Shown: one piece after another, positions 51,075 to 63,737 of the stretch
Numbering within the stretch: the first letter of the stretch is position 1
Layout of the letters: each line of letters opens with the position of its first letter
Assembly (NCBI RefSeq): GCF_037325665.1
Contig: NC_090258.1
Location: 35,809,627 to 35,873,626 of the forward strand
DNA from: Littorina saxatilis
Taxonomy: Eukaryota; Mollusca; Gastropoda; Littorinimorpha; Littorinidae
Direction: 5' to 3'
DNA length: 64,000 nt
The notes under the pieces: model-generated
Seen by the model: only the letters and a program-made list of their open reading frames with translations
Told to the model about the DNA's origin: nothing
Databases searched by the model: none
Program-made: the position numbers and the translations under genes

Positions 51075-52299
51075 ATTAGAATTTCATTTGCTGAAAAGGA
51101 GCAGCGAAAAGCCTCATTACTTTTGTTGTTTATCTTCTATAACAAATTTTTAAGCAACAGTTAAATGATCTCTTAACCAATGAAATGCTCAATGCATGTA
51201 TATTTCAACAGTGCATAATATGTACAGTTTTGTATTGAGGTGATAAATATCTCTTGTTTGTGAAGTATGTGATAGACTTGACATTCCCTTTAATGTACTA
51301 AGTTCATTCCATGACGTGCACAACTATATTTGTACACATATTCCGCCCAGACCTGAATGGGATTTTTATTTTGTAGAATTTTAATCCTTTAAAAAAACAT
51401 AATAAAGCCGGCCTTTTAAATGTATTACAGCAGCATTTTGTCACTTCTTTTGAAGATTTTCTTTACTAGAGATTTTGCTTTATGTGTGTGTGATGCCTCT
51501 GCTCATTTGTGATATGTGACGGGTTTAATGTTACTCATGTCGTCTTTTTATTTTATATCCATATTTGTGATCAGTGCAAGAAAGCGTTACATTGTATGAG
51601 GGAAAGAAAATAAGTAAATTGTGTTTATATCAAGAGTATTATGCTGTTAAAAATGGTTCCTTTCCAGAAACTGTGCAGGCTGTGTTATAAAAAGAAATGA
51701 GATTATTAAATGCATACTCGGTTTGTTTTGTAAAAAAAAAAAAAATAAAATGACATTCTACTGTGAACTTTGAACTGCAGGTGATTTGTTTATATGTGCT
51801 TGTTCACTGTTTGATTTACTAATGAGTATCGACTTACATATCTTGTTAATCTACTTATACTGATATGGTACAGGTACATACTATGCTGTCATGTCTTCAT
51901 TTTAACATAGATTTCATGTTACTGATTAATTTATCCTTGCAAATTTACATAAAATTAACAAACTTTTTTTTGGACAAAGAATGAGCAAAGGTTTGTTTTT
52001 ACAAGAAAAAGCCAAACCCGCGATCTATATCACAGATTTCCTGTAGGGACATTGCATAGGTTACAGCTACAACACAAACACACCTAAAGAACTGCAAACG
52101 GCAACTTTTTTGATCAAAATCATTTGTCCACACTGAAGTGGATGCATGGTATGTGTGTGTGCCTGGCGACTGACTGTAGGAAGATCTGGCAGGTGCTGAG
52201 AAAGTGGCTGGAGTGTATCAGCATTTCTTGACACCTGTATTCTTCTCCTGACAAACTGACTCCTCCCACATCACTCACAACCCCCCCCCCCCCCCCTCC

Positions 52300-54345
52300 C
52301 CCTGGTCTTTCCGATTGATGCTGTCACATTATTGTTCACCTGTGCATTACTTGGGTTTGCGTGAGTGTCTGTGTCTGTGTCTGTGTGTGATAGAATGCAT
52401 GTCTGTCTGTGTGTGTGTGTTTGCATATGAACCAAACAAACACCCTATTGACTGTCTGGGCCCCAGACACCCCTTTCTTCTCCTTCCCCCTGCTAAAGCT
52501 CAGATCGTCCATGAACTGAGGTGGGCTGTACAATTATAATTGCAGGGGTTAAAACATGAACTTCATGCAATGGATAGAGTTTCTAAACTGGACCCAATAT
52601 CTACCCAGAGATGGAGCAGGTGGCTTTAAAGGCACAGTCCTTCCTGTGTAAACAATTCAAAGAGCGGTCCCAGACTTTTACACGTGATAAGACCTTGCCT
52701 CCACCCAAACACATACCAAAGGTCAGCAGCCAGGGTGCTCACTTATGCAAAGTGCTTTTTGTGAAATTAATTCAGAAAAAACCCACCTCAATCTGAACAG
52801 GAAACGGTCACTGAGGATGTTGATTTTTGGCATGTGTCCAAGTAGACGGAAGATCTTATCCCATGTAAAAGTCTCAGCAGATTGTGAGAATAGTTTTCAT
52901 GGGAGGTGCTGTGTCTCTATGTTGAACGTTTTTCCAGCTTGAGAAGTGTATTCTTCCGCCATTGCCTTGCTTTCAAATGGCAGTTTTCTTCTCCCTCCGT
53001 CCGCTACTGCCACCTATATCCTACTGCTTATTCTCTATCCTCTTAGTTCATTCCTTTGGTGGCAAACCTCTATTTTTCATTGGTGGAAAGGGGGGGGGGC
53101 TCCAAACTCATTGGGCTCTCCCCCCCCCCCCCCCTTTTTTTCTTCATCATTCTCATGTGTGATTGCGTTGTCGGCCTTGACCTGTTCCATGTCGCATTCC
53201 CCTCTCCCAATATCATCTGACAGAGTCTGCCTCTTTTTTAAACTGACACCGCAAAATGTGCGTGTGGTTTTGTTACTCTCCTTATTACTATTCAGACGCA
53301 CATCATGTCACTTTTGAAAGCATATTTACGAGTTATGCACAACCTAAAGTTGAACACGTTAATTACTACAGTTTGTCCTCTGTATTGAGAATGGTTATGT
53401 TGTATTGTAGACTTAAACGCATGTCTGTCTTACATGTAACTCATTTCTAACACCGTCTTGTTTATTTTTATTTATGTTTAGTTCTGACCTTTTTTTTACA
53501 AAAACATGAACTATTTACTAATGCAGTTTTGTTGTGGATCACGTTCATATTCTTCACGGTGGTTCTATGCCAGTAGAACTTCATCGATTCATATCATACC
53601 TACTTGTGTGTTTTTGCATGGAACTCATGTGAACACAATACCTCTTGTTAAGTTGGTGCCCATGCGTACATGTACATTGTCTTTCAGATTAATCATGTTA
53701 ACCCACCTTTTTATTTTTTTATTTAAAAAACGACAACTTATTTCTTTGATGTGAATTTTGTAACAAAATGTGTAGACTGTGATAAATCATAACGTTTGTA
53801 ATTGATGCACTCACTGATCTTTAGATTGCAATAATAATATAGATTTCGATTACCTTTACTAACAATAGACATGCGTTTGTAGTGCTTTACTAACACAGTA
53901 GCTTTGCACGCAAACATCTGTAGTCATTGGATGAGAGTTGTTGGGTCGCTAAGGAGGGAGTTCTTGCATCTTTCTGTCACGCTGTAAATTCCTGTAAAAT
54001 CACACACACACAAAAACTTTATGTTGTGTCATACGACAGGAAGATATAATGTTTCAAAAGTACACACAGAGACACATTTGGCGAGTCACTTCGCCAATAT
54101 TTATGGGCCCATTGCGGCAAGGCAGTCAGGCTCGTTTTAATACTTTCATGATGAAAAAGAGACAACATTCCACTTCGAATGACTCACAAGCAAGTGTTAC
54201 GGGAATTCAAACATCGGAAGGTCACACCAAAAATCTTAGAAGCCATGGAAAACAGCATTCATAGGACATGTACATTTAACCGACCGTGTGCGTTCGGCAT
54301 ACACGGATATCACACGCACACGCACTCAAACGAAACCCGCCAAAC
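52300..54345. other. Intergenic, no gene recognised
   Basis: Contains a foldback-like repeat at ~52620-52945 (TTTTGGCATGTGTCCAAGTA, shared with 60060-60310) and poly-C/G tracts; otherwise AT-rich unique sequence. Confidence 0.45.
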
Positions 54346-54348
54346 GAC

Positions 54349-54420
<72 letters not shown>

Positions 54421-54590
54421 TACACACAAACGTACACACACGCACACACACACAGACACACTGACACAAAAGTTACACACACACCCACACACACACAAAC
54501 GTACGTACACACACACACACAAACGTACACACAAACGTACATGCACACACACGCACCAGCCACACACTGATGCACGTGCACACAGACAGA
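54346..54590 (+). repeat. (CA)n microsatellite with CAAACGTA variants
   Basis: Pure CA at 54349-54416, then degenerate ACACAAACGTACACAC motifs. Confidence 0.95.
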
Positions 54591-54721
54591 GACTGTTGAA
54601 AAGGGAAACAGCCACGACCACATATAAAAGCTGGAATAGTAGTAGCACAATCAGCCGCTATCATATGACCCCATACCTGTCCTTAAGAGGCTAAAAATAT
54701 AGTATGCTTGTAGAATATTAA

Positions 54722-55467
54722 AGGCACAGTAAGCCTCCCGTAAACCATCACAGATGCTGTCAGACTTTTACACACAGTACAAACACCCTTTCATTTAAAC
54801 ACTCACCGCTTGAAAACATCCTAGGTGCCCCCCGTAAAGAGCGAGCAATTTTCAAAGAATTTATTTTTGCGTGGTTTATCTTACCCCTGAGCCATCGTGA
54901 ACCTGTGTGATCCAGTTTCCCCTTTTCACAATGTAGTCGTCAGTTAGTAATTTGAATGCGACTCGATGTGAGCTTATCTGCACTAGCACGTTGTTATGTA
55001 CCTTTGACTATGCACGAAACAAACGGCTGTAGTTCACAAGAACTCTAGCGATGGCTTTTGACTGTTCAGAGGAACTGGCGATAGGCATAAACCGTCGTCT
55101 GCTACGAGAACCACGACCTTGCGTGACCCTGCTTCCGGGCTTTTCTTTTTTCAAACTTTCAAAACTTCGAATTGTACTGATCTTGTCTTGATGAAAAAAG
55201 AATTCTTTTATGATTTAAGAATGTTTGTGTAACAAGCTGTCAATTTATTATTTAGATTTTAAAAGTTAGGTCTAGCGCCAAAACCGCGCACCACGGTCAG
55301 ATTGTCTGAGAGACAATCCGCAAAATTAATTCTTTCAAAATTGCTCGCTCTTTACGTAGGGCACCTAGGATGTTCCCGTTTGGTGAGCGTCCAAATGGAA
55401 GGGTGTTTGTACTGTGTGTAAAAGCCTGACAGTATCTGTGATGGTTTGCGGGAGGCTTACTGTGCGT
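54722..55467. mobile_element. TTAA-flanked MITE with ~160-bp inverted repeats, 746 bp
   Basis: Left end AGGCACAGTAAGCCTCCCGT, right end its near complement (GGAGGCTTACTGTGCG), flanked by TTAA (54718-54721, 55468-55471). Long inverted repeats also share GAGCGAGCAATTTT. TTAA and AGGC-type ends suggest a Kolobok or piggyBac mobiliser; no transposase inside. Confidence 0.8.
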
Positions 55468-56054
55468 TTAATATCCCTTGTCTTGCACAATCACTGATAC
55501 CCCTTCCCAAGATAGTAGATCTATAGAACAAGCTTACATGTCCATGTACATTTGAGACAAAATAACCAACAACAGACAAAACGTTTTGTGTCGTATTTAC
55601 GAGTACTTCTGTCGTGGGAACGAGACAGCATCTCGGGAAATCTTAAGGAATGCTAACAAATTTGTGTCAAAATTGCTCACCTCTCTCCTCAAAATGATTC
55701 ATGCTGTGGGCGTCGGATAGCCTACATCGAAGCAACCCTAGTTTATGCGTACAATCAGTTATATCTTTCTGAGTGACTTTATTTTTTTGAAAAACTGTTA
55801 TCTATGCAGAGTACCTTCCTTCGTGTGTAGACGATGATTTGAATCAGCAAACTATGCCCAGCCGTTTACATGGGGTGGAATCATACTTCAACTGGGACGA
55901 TCACGTGCAATCAATATAAGCCTGGCTGCTTCCTGTGCAGAGTGGCATTGTTGTGTGTATGAATCAATATCCGCGTAGTGTGACATAGGTGTCCGGCTGT
56001 TACAATACTAGTCCAACTAAACTGACCCTTCCTGCGCAGGCTTCAGCTAAGCTG

Positions 56055-56546
56055 CTGAGTTTGATAGTGTATGTGTCATTGTGTGTATTGTCAAAGTTTG
56101 ATAGTGTATGTGCGTATTGTCAAAGTTTGATAGTGTATGTGTGTATTGTCAAAGTTTGATAGTGTATGTGTGTATTGTCAAAGTTTGATAGTGTATGTGT
56201 CATTGTGTGTATTGTCAAAGTTTGATAGTGTATGTGTGTATTGTCAAAGTTTGACTGAGTAGTGTATGTGTGTATTGTCAAAGTTTGATAGTGTATGTGT
56301 GTATTGTCAAAGTTTGATAGTGTATGTGTGTATTGTCAAAGTTTGATAGTGTATGTGTGTATTGTCAAAGTTTGATAGTGTATGTGTGTATTGTCAAAGT
56401 TTGATAGTGTATGTGTGTATTGTCAAAGTTTGATAGTGTATGTGTGTATTGTCAAAGTTTGATAGTGTATGTGTGTATTGTCAAAGTTTGATAGTGTATG
56501 TGTGTATTGTCAAAGTTTGATAGTGTATGTGTGTATTGTCAAAGTG
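56055..56546 (+). repeat. 29-bp minisatellite, ~16 copies
   Basis: Unit AGTTTGATAGTGTATGTGTG + TATTGTCAA; some units carry an extra CATTGTGTG or GACTGAGTA. Intergenic. Confidence 0.95.
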
Positions 56547-56599
56547 GAAGGATGCCTTTATCTCGCGTGCACGCTTGGACAGAACCGTGATGCTTTACA

Positions 56600-58200
56600 C
56601 GGGAGAAACGGGAATCTAAGGCAGGAACTGATCTGAAGGAAAGCAACTCGAATGACACTGACATGGTGTGAATACTGTGATTGTTTCATTTATTTCTCTC
56701 TTAAACGTCCATGGACACATGCCTTTGTGCATATTACTGGGTATTTGTACTGATTTTGTTAGATTGCATATGGGGTCCAGACAAATCTGTTGCTTTTGTT
56801 TTGGCGACAGACAAAGACTTGCAGGTGTATAATATGATGTTGCAGTTTGTCGTTGGCGAGTTGTTTGCATAGCTTGCCGTGTAGTGCTGTAGAAGTTATA
56901 GTCAGTAACACCTCAATTGTCTAGGTCAGCTGAACGTTACACTGCCACGTGTCCCAGGGAGGGGGAGGGGTGCTCCAAAACTCTTGTCTCACAACATTCA
57001 GGGTACTAGGCTACTGCACTAAACACTCCCAAGTTCGGAAGGGGGGGGGGGGGGGGGGGTTGAGAGATATGAATCAACGAGGACAAAATCAGGAAATTAT
57101 AGTTCCAGCTAACTCCTTGGAAATCTGCAGTGTTTGATCTCAGATAAACAGGTTTTGCCAGTAATGGAGTGTTGCAAATCCGCAGTATTGGATCTTGCAA
57201 AAGCCGCGGAAGTTAGTGTGAAGCAAATTTGCAGTGTTTACTCTTGAGCCGCTTTTGCCATCATGAGGTATTGCTATTGAAACTGATGGCTTTCAAACAA
57301 ACCGTATCAGTCAACTAAGTGAAGACATTGCAAAGCAGCAGTGTAGGTTCTTAGCACGTCCGTCAGTGTCCTAGCAGTCATAGTTTGCAACCTGGCACAT
57401 TCTGACATTGCCTGAATGCCAAGCACCTCGTGGTTACCCACATAGTAAGCTCAGAATGAAAGGAATTAAATCAAATAAGTCAAGAATAAAAAAAATAAAA
57501 AAAATTAAAACACTAACAAGGATACTTTTTTAATCCAGCGGAATAGTGTTCTGTATAGTTTGAACACAAATAGGAGGTATAATTGTGAAAACTACACAGA
57601 CCGCAATAATGTCCTCGCTTGCCTCCGGCATGAAGTTGCTTGAGCTTATATAGTGTAATTCTTTAGTTCACACAAATTTTCGTTCACCACAGACACGGGT
57701 TTTGTTAGAACGACAGCTTTGGTTGCCTTCTCCTCTGGTACTGGGAAGCCGCCAAGCGCGCTGTGATAACTGTACATAGAACATTTTGTTGTTCAATTTT
57801 GTGTCTCATTGGTCAGTTTTTTGTTTCTTTTCTATTGGACATTTTGCTTCTTGGCACCTTCGTAGAAGCAACATCCAGTGATAAGTGATCACCATTCATT
57901 ATTATTGTGTCTGCTGTGTGCCTTATTCGTTCACTCGGTCTGAATGTTTCGATTTGTCTACAATTAAACGTTCCATAAACTTACCTTTCTTGTTTATTTA
58001 TTCTTGTGTTTTGTAGATTTTGTTTAACTTTCCATCCGTCCTGCCTTATAAGCTTTAACCCCATTGTTGGTGCCTGTACGTTAGAACGTAAGTGCAATTC
58101 AAGTCTAACTGAGATGCAAAATCAGACTTTGTTACATGTACTACGACGTACCACAGCCTGGTACTTGTGATTGTCCTGGTTGACTTTTTAATTGATTGTT
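56600..58200. other. Intergenic, no gene recognised
   Basis: No convincing coding frame or RNA gene. Has a poly-G run at 57040-57059. Sequence is otherwise unique-looking. Confidence 0.4.
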
Positions 58201-58201
58201 C

Positions 58202-58212
58202 TGTGTGTGTGT

Positions 58213-58256
<44 letters not shown>

Positions 58257-58300
58257 GTGTGTTCGTGTGCGCGTACGTGTGTACGTGCATGTGTAGTGTG
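58202..58300 (+). repeat. (TG)n microsatellite
   Basis: TG run with GTACGTGTG variants; another at 59097-59180. Confidence 0.9.
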
Positions 58301-59094
58301 TGTTTGACAATACGGTCAGTGATTAAAAGAAGCAGACCAGTTTATGTCTTCCGGTCAGAGTCAGGAGAGTTTTCCCGCCACTCTTTCAAACCAGCCAATC
58401 ATCTTCCTTCACCTTCAGTCAGCCTTGTATCCGTCGTTTTCATTGGCCTTCTTGCATATTTTCTCTCCCCCCCCCCCCCCCCCCCCCCCATTGACACCAT
58501 CAACGCTCCGTCCATACAAACACCGACACAGTGCAGGCAGAATGCAGCGATTGTCACCTGCATTTAAAAAAAATCTTTGGGTACCTTTTCAACATATTTT
58601 TTATGAAACATGCGCTTTGACAGTATGTCTAAAATATGCCTTGTCGATAACTCTTTTGCAGTTGCTGTCCAGTTGTGTAACACAATCAATGTAGTGTACT
58701 GTTGTGTCACAGTGTCATGTTGTCGGCTTCTCCGTTCAACGACGTCATGAGTATCAGTATGAGAGGCTTTATTGTTTGTTACGTTGAATATTACAAGAGT
58801 TTGTGTTTTACCATGCACCTTGATATTCCCTCTTTTTAATTTGTGCACGTGAGATTCTTGTTTACTACTTGCGCCTTGGTCCTTTACAATTTGTTACTGG
58901 TAACTGAGTGCACGCTTAGAATACATATAATGATGTGATGAGGTTAATTTGCTAGTGGCATCGTTTTAAAAAACACACCAAAAAACGGGCCTTGTTGTTC
59001 ATGTTAAAACAGAACTAATGGTTGTTTTTTGCCATGCAGGAGAACTTTAGTAAGCCAAGGTGTGAATATACAATGAAAATATCTCTATCTCTTG

Positions 59095-59154
<60 letters not shown>

Positions 59155-60059
59155 ATGCGTGTGTTTGTGTGTGTGTGTGTGCCGCGGGTGCGCACGCTCT
59201 AACCATTTGCGTATTGTTGACCTGTTCATTACTCCTTACAAGTGACAGTGATGTTTACACAAGAGCATCCTTCCACTTGGACACATACCAGCAATCAACA
59301 GCCCTGCTGATCTAACAACACAGTGGGGTGTCTCTAAAATAATTTTGTTGCTGACACCAGTGTCAATGGGAGAAATTAATTAACAACAAGAAATTCCTCC
59401 GAGGTAGGAAAAACACCCCCGTCCTTACCATTCTCACTGCCACCAACTGAGAAGGTTATTTCCCTTTGACCATTAATATGTCCCTCTATAAGTCCTTGTA
59501 GAATCTTAATCCACCAATAACTCCCTAACCGTGTGTTTGACTGGTCCCAATTTTTGTAAGGACCGTCTCAGGAATGTATAGAACCTGTTCACCAAGTTTG
59601 GTGACGATCGGTCCGTTCATTCTTGAGATCTATATGCGAACACAAACACACAAACACACAATGTTACAGGTCACACGAACAACGTTCTAAACCTGCACCG
59701 ATTTTTATTATTCATGTTGAAATGTGACACTGTACGCTACGGCTGGTATACACTCCAGTTCAGGTTGAGTTACACGGACACAAACCAAGGAGCGACTTTC
59801 AACATAAACATACAGGATGCAAAATGAGCAGTGCACTTTTTACAGTGACTCCCCAAAGTCAGGGAGGCGTGACTGACGTTTTACATTTATCACCATAGGC
59901 ACACGCACCGTGTCTTTGTCTCTGTGTCACGGATTATTCAGCACAGCCATGGATACGCTCATAAATCTTGACAGACTCGGCTGTACATACCTGGAGATGC
60001 ATGTCACAAACATTTGAATGATCCAGATTTGAGAGAGACTTAAAGCTTCCCACCGCAGT

Positions 60060-60310
60060 TCAGATCACCGTCTCAGATCTGGCCAGACTGTTACGTGGGA
60101 TACGACCATCCCTCCACTTGGTCACATACCAGACATCAACAGTCACGTGAACGTGTGTGTACGTCCTCTCTGTTCTCTGTTAAGAGATTAATTCATAAAC
60201 AATTCTGACTCAGGGTGTTGAATTTTGGCATGTGTCCAAGTCGAAGGATGGTCTTATCCCATGCAAAGGTCTTGCCAGATCTGAGACGGTGAGCTCAACT
60301 GTTTTCACGA
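60060..60310. repeat. Foldback element
   Basis: CACCGTCTCAGATCTGGCCA...GACCATCCCTCCACTTGGTC at the left is complementary to TTGGCATGTGTCCAAGTCGA...TTGCCAGATCTGAGACGGTG at the right, around a loop of ~60 bp. Related foldbacks occur at ~52620-52945 and fragments near 59264. Confidence 0.65.
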
Positions 60311-61468
60311 GAAGGAGGAAGAATGAAGAATGAGTTACAAATATACTTACGGGCAGACAGACAGACACAAAGACGTTCAGACAGACAAATTGGCGCGCAC
60401 ACTCATGCACAGATACACAAACACACACGCCCACACTAGCACGATAAGACACAGAGAAACACACACACACACACACACACATGATATTGCAATAACTCGA
60501 ACTGACTCAGCATTGAACAACATCATCGAAACTACTTTATTTGTAGGAGTACTAACATACTTCAACGACAATGTCCAAGTCTGCCAGGCTGATCTTACCT
60601 GGGCTGATCTAGATCTTACCTTCATGCAAACCTAGCTGTACCCGGAGATACTCAGGACGACGGTATCAAATATGTCAACTCTTTGTGTGGTGTCCCTATG
60701 CTGCGTGCCACTGCGTACACCCAGACACGGCTTTTTGTCTCATCCCCATTCCGTGTGTGGCTAATCTTACTTTGCAAGCACAAACATATCATACATAAGC
60801 ACGCATGCACACACGCTCACATACACACACACACACCCACCCACACACACACACACTCATCCCCCCCACACACACACCCACACATTAACTACACTTGCAT
60901 GTCTGGTTTTCATCTACTGATATTCATTATACAGACCAGAACACACCAAAGATATGTGCCTTCACTTGCAATGCTGTCATGCATGTTTAATTATAACGTT
61001 CTATCTTCGAAGGCAACAGCATTCTTTCACTGTCTCACAAAAGGGGCCTGCCAAGTTTCACATGACTGGTCTCAGCGGGGAAGTATATCTGTTTTCATTG
61101 CACAACCCATGCCACGCCAATCACGTGTGTCTTTAACCAGGATACAGTGTAGACAAAAACATGAGAAAAAAACCCTGTGACGACAAGAGCGTTTCCTTGA
61201 ACGCTAATTTGATAGGTTGAGACAGTATTTTACATAGACACACAAACACTTGACAAGTGGGCTAGGAAGGCATGTTCACTTGAGGTAGGATTGTGCAGCT
61301 GTAAAACACTTAGCTGAACCAAAGTAGCAGATCATAAAATTGATCGTGATCTGTTAGGAATTTGAAACGAAGCGGAGAGAATCCAGAGCTAGAGAGACAA
61401 GGGAATACACGTAGTTGTTTTGTGACAGTGATACCTGCAGAGGATCGTTTTAACACTGACGTGACAAG

Positions 61469-61532
61469 ATGGCCGGATCCACGACTGTGTTTTTCGTCTT
61501 CAGCGTCACGGCGTGCTTGTTCTCCTCCACTG
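61469..61532 (+). CDS. Ly6/three-finger protein, exon 1 (signal peptide)
   Basis: ATG in good context (GACAAGATGG). Encodes MAGSTTVFFVFSVTACLFSS then T and one base before the donor G|GTAACG. The hydrophobic core FFVFSVTACLF is a typical secretion signal. Joined in phase to the exon at 63387. Confidence 0.7.
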
Positions 61533-61599
61533 GTAACGACCTTTTTGTCTGATGTATATTATATCTATTGATATGTTGTATAATTTCTTTATCTACGTG

Positions 61600-61699
61600 T
61601 GCCTTTATTCGTATATTCGTTCTCTCTCTCTCTCTCTCGCTCTCCCCCTCTCTTTTTCTCTCTGTCACCGCTCTTTTTGTCAGTGTGTGTGTGTGTGTG

Positions 61700-61736
<37 letters not shown>

Positions 61737-61796
61737 TTGTTTGTTTGTTTGTTTGTTTGTGTGTGTGTGTGTGAGTGTGTGTGTGTGTGTATATTT
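61600..61796 (+). repeat. (TC)n, (TG)n and (TTTG)n microsatellites
   Basis: TCTC run at 61620-61670, TG from 61683, a TTTG run at 61736-61758, more TG to 61790. Confidence 0.9.
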
Positions 61797-62902
61797 GTGC
61801 ATTCTGGGAAGAATAGAACATACAAAGCAATCATTTTTTGGATTTCTTTTGTGATAAAAATTTCAAGCAAAGCTTTGAATAACAAATGAGTGAATTGTGT
61901 TTAAAGTTTCCACACTGAAAAGCAATCTCGTGGTACAGTTACTTCCATTGAATCAAATCTGGACGCCACAGTGCTGCCCGGCCAAACTTTTTCTCCGGAC
62001 GGATTTGACGTCATCAAAGGCATTCATCAAATTAAAACACCATGCAATCTGGAAGAATTCACATGTAAAGTTTCACAAGTATCTATCCTGTAGTATTCTA
62101 GGAATTGCTTTACACGCACTCCGGCTCAATTCTCTGCCTGCCGGAATAGATTTAGTCAAAACAGAATGAATGTAAAAACGGGTGTTTCCAGGTTTCTTCG
62201 GGCAAAGGGCAAGAAAGGTGTTTCAGCGCGAGTTTTGGAATACAGATTAAGTTTAATTTGTGCTAAAAATGCACAGCATATATATATATGCAATGAGTTT
62301 AGATGCACATTTGTGGTTGTATTGACAGTGTCAGTGTCGACGCTGCATGCGAACAACGTGTTTGTCAACTCGCAGCTAGTGCAGTTGGATTGTTACCCAG
62401 TTTCCCGTTTAGGAATTGATTAAAGGCAATATTCACGCCACAAATCTGTTCATGCTTGCACATGGAATAATATTTAACAGCATTCTCTCACCTGGAAACA
62501 TGCAATAAGTCAACAGCCTTGCTACTTTCTATATAGAGTGCTAATGTCCTGCTGAATTCATTTCGTACCTAAAACCTGTATCAATCTGCAAAATGAATTG
62601 TGTTAAAAATGGCCGCTCTACTCAGCAAGCTCCCAGACTGTGGATTTGTGGGTAGGCTACATTTCTAAATGGAAGGATGCTCATAGTCAGTGTACAAGAT
62701 TGTGCAAATCTGTGGTGGTAATCATGATCTTTCACAACAATAGATGGAATGAACGTACCTTCACGTTTTGAAAAAGAAAAATGAAATGTAATACGGGGTT
62801 ACAACGAAAGCAAAAGGAACAAGTACTGCGTTCAGACCGATACGTAGCAAAGAAAGCTGCTGAACGCCTGCTACGTACGTGTGTCTGGGGTTCCGACCCA
62901 GC

Positions 62903-62903
<1 letters not shown>

Positions 62904-62963
<60 letters not shown>

Positions 62964-63084
62964 TGTTTGTTTGTCAGTGTGTTTGTCAGTGTGTGTGTGT
63001 CACTGTGTGTTTGTCAGTGTGTGAGTGTGTTTGTCAGTGTGTGTGTATGTGTGTGTGTGCATGCGCGAGTGTGTGTCAGCGGAT

Positions 63085-63115
<31 letters not shown>

Positions 63116-63192
63116 AGTGTTTGTCAGTGTGTGAGTGTGTTTGTCAGTGTGTGTGTATGTGTGTGTGTGCATGCGCGAGTGTGTGTCAGCGG

Positions 63193-63240
<48 letters not shown>
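62904..63240 (+). repeat. Compound TG minisatellite
   Basis: TG runs with TTTGTCAGTGTGTGAG variants; a ~105-bp segment (GAGTGTTTGTCAGTG to TCAGCGGATGTG) is tandemly duplicated around 63010-63195. Confidence 0.9.
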
Positions 63241-63386
63241 GTGCATGTTTGCGTGCGTACGTGTATTCGCCACAGCTTGAGTACTTGTGTGCGTGTGTGT
63301 GTACGTGCATGCAGACTGACACGCCCTAAATTGGTGAATGCAGACTTGTGTTCCGTCAAGTGACACCACCTGTCTAACCCTTGCAG

Positions 63387-63545
63387 CACAAGCAGTGCGG
63401 TGCGTGTCGTGCTCCTACCAGTATGCCGGGGATGGCACGACCAACCTGGAGTGCGTCACGGAGCCCTTCAAAGAGCCGCGGACCCAAAACATCTCCTGTG
63501 ACTTTGTCAACAATGCCTGTCTCACCAAAGCTGTCTACAATCCTG
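63387..63545 (+). CDS. Ly6/three-finger protein, exon 2 (partial gene)
   Basis: Acceptor AACCCTTGCAG, donor G|GTAGGT; 159 nt. Encodes AQAVRCVSCSYQYAGDGTTN, LECVTEPFKEPRTQNISCDF and VNNACLTKAVYNPG. The start V-R-C-V-S-C, shortly after the signal cleavage site (probably near the exon join), and the spacing of six cysteines fit the first half of a Ly6/uPAR domain of the invertebrate quiver/sleepless type, which are secreted or GPI-anchored modulators of channels and receptors. The last cysteines and the C-terminal anchor lie beyond the window, so a secreted toxin-like or other cysteine-rich protein cannot be excluded. Confidence 0.75.
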
Positions 63546-63580
63546 GTAGGTCGCATTTTAAAGCTGAACATCCGTCACCA

Positions 63581-63737
63581 GGGCTGAGGTGCACGAGAAA
63601 GTTACAACCCAAACAGGAACCCACCCGCAGTGTCGGATTGGTTGAAACTGAGATTTGTTGAGAATTCAACAAATCAGAATACGAGTTTTGTTGTATCCTG
63701 TTTGGGTGGCTACCAATTTCGGCGCGCACCTCAGCCC
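63581..63737. mobile_element. Small foldback/MITE in the Ly6 gene intron, ~157 bp
   Basis: GGGCTGAGGTGCACG...ACCCAAACAGGA at left and the complement TCCTGTTTGGGT...CGCACCTCAGCCC at right, with a few mismatches. Confidence 0.7.

Larger units (their letters stand above)
48529..51780 (+). other. Probable KIF28 3' UTR and flank
   Basis: AT-rich non-coding sequence after the stop. AATAAA occurs at 48970-48975 and 51401-51406, with an A-rich run with AATAAA at ~51731-51750. Which is used cannot be told. Contains a copy of a common repeat (49082-49915) and a SINE (50712-51074). Confidence 0.45.

Noticed and set aside
54179-54694. 171-codon frame with His/Thr repeats
   Set aside because: Translation of a (CA)n microsatellite; the same applies to the Cys/Val frames over (TG)n tracts.
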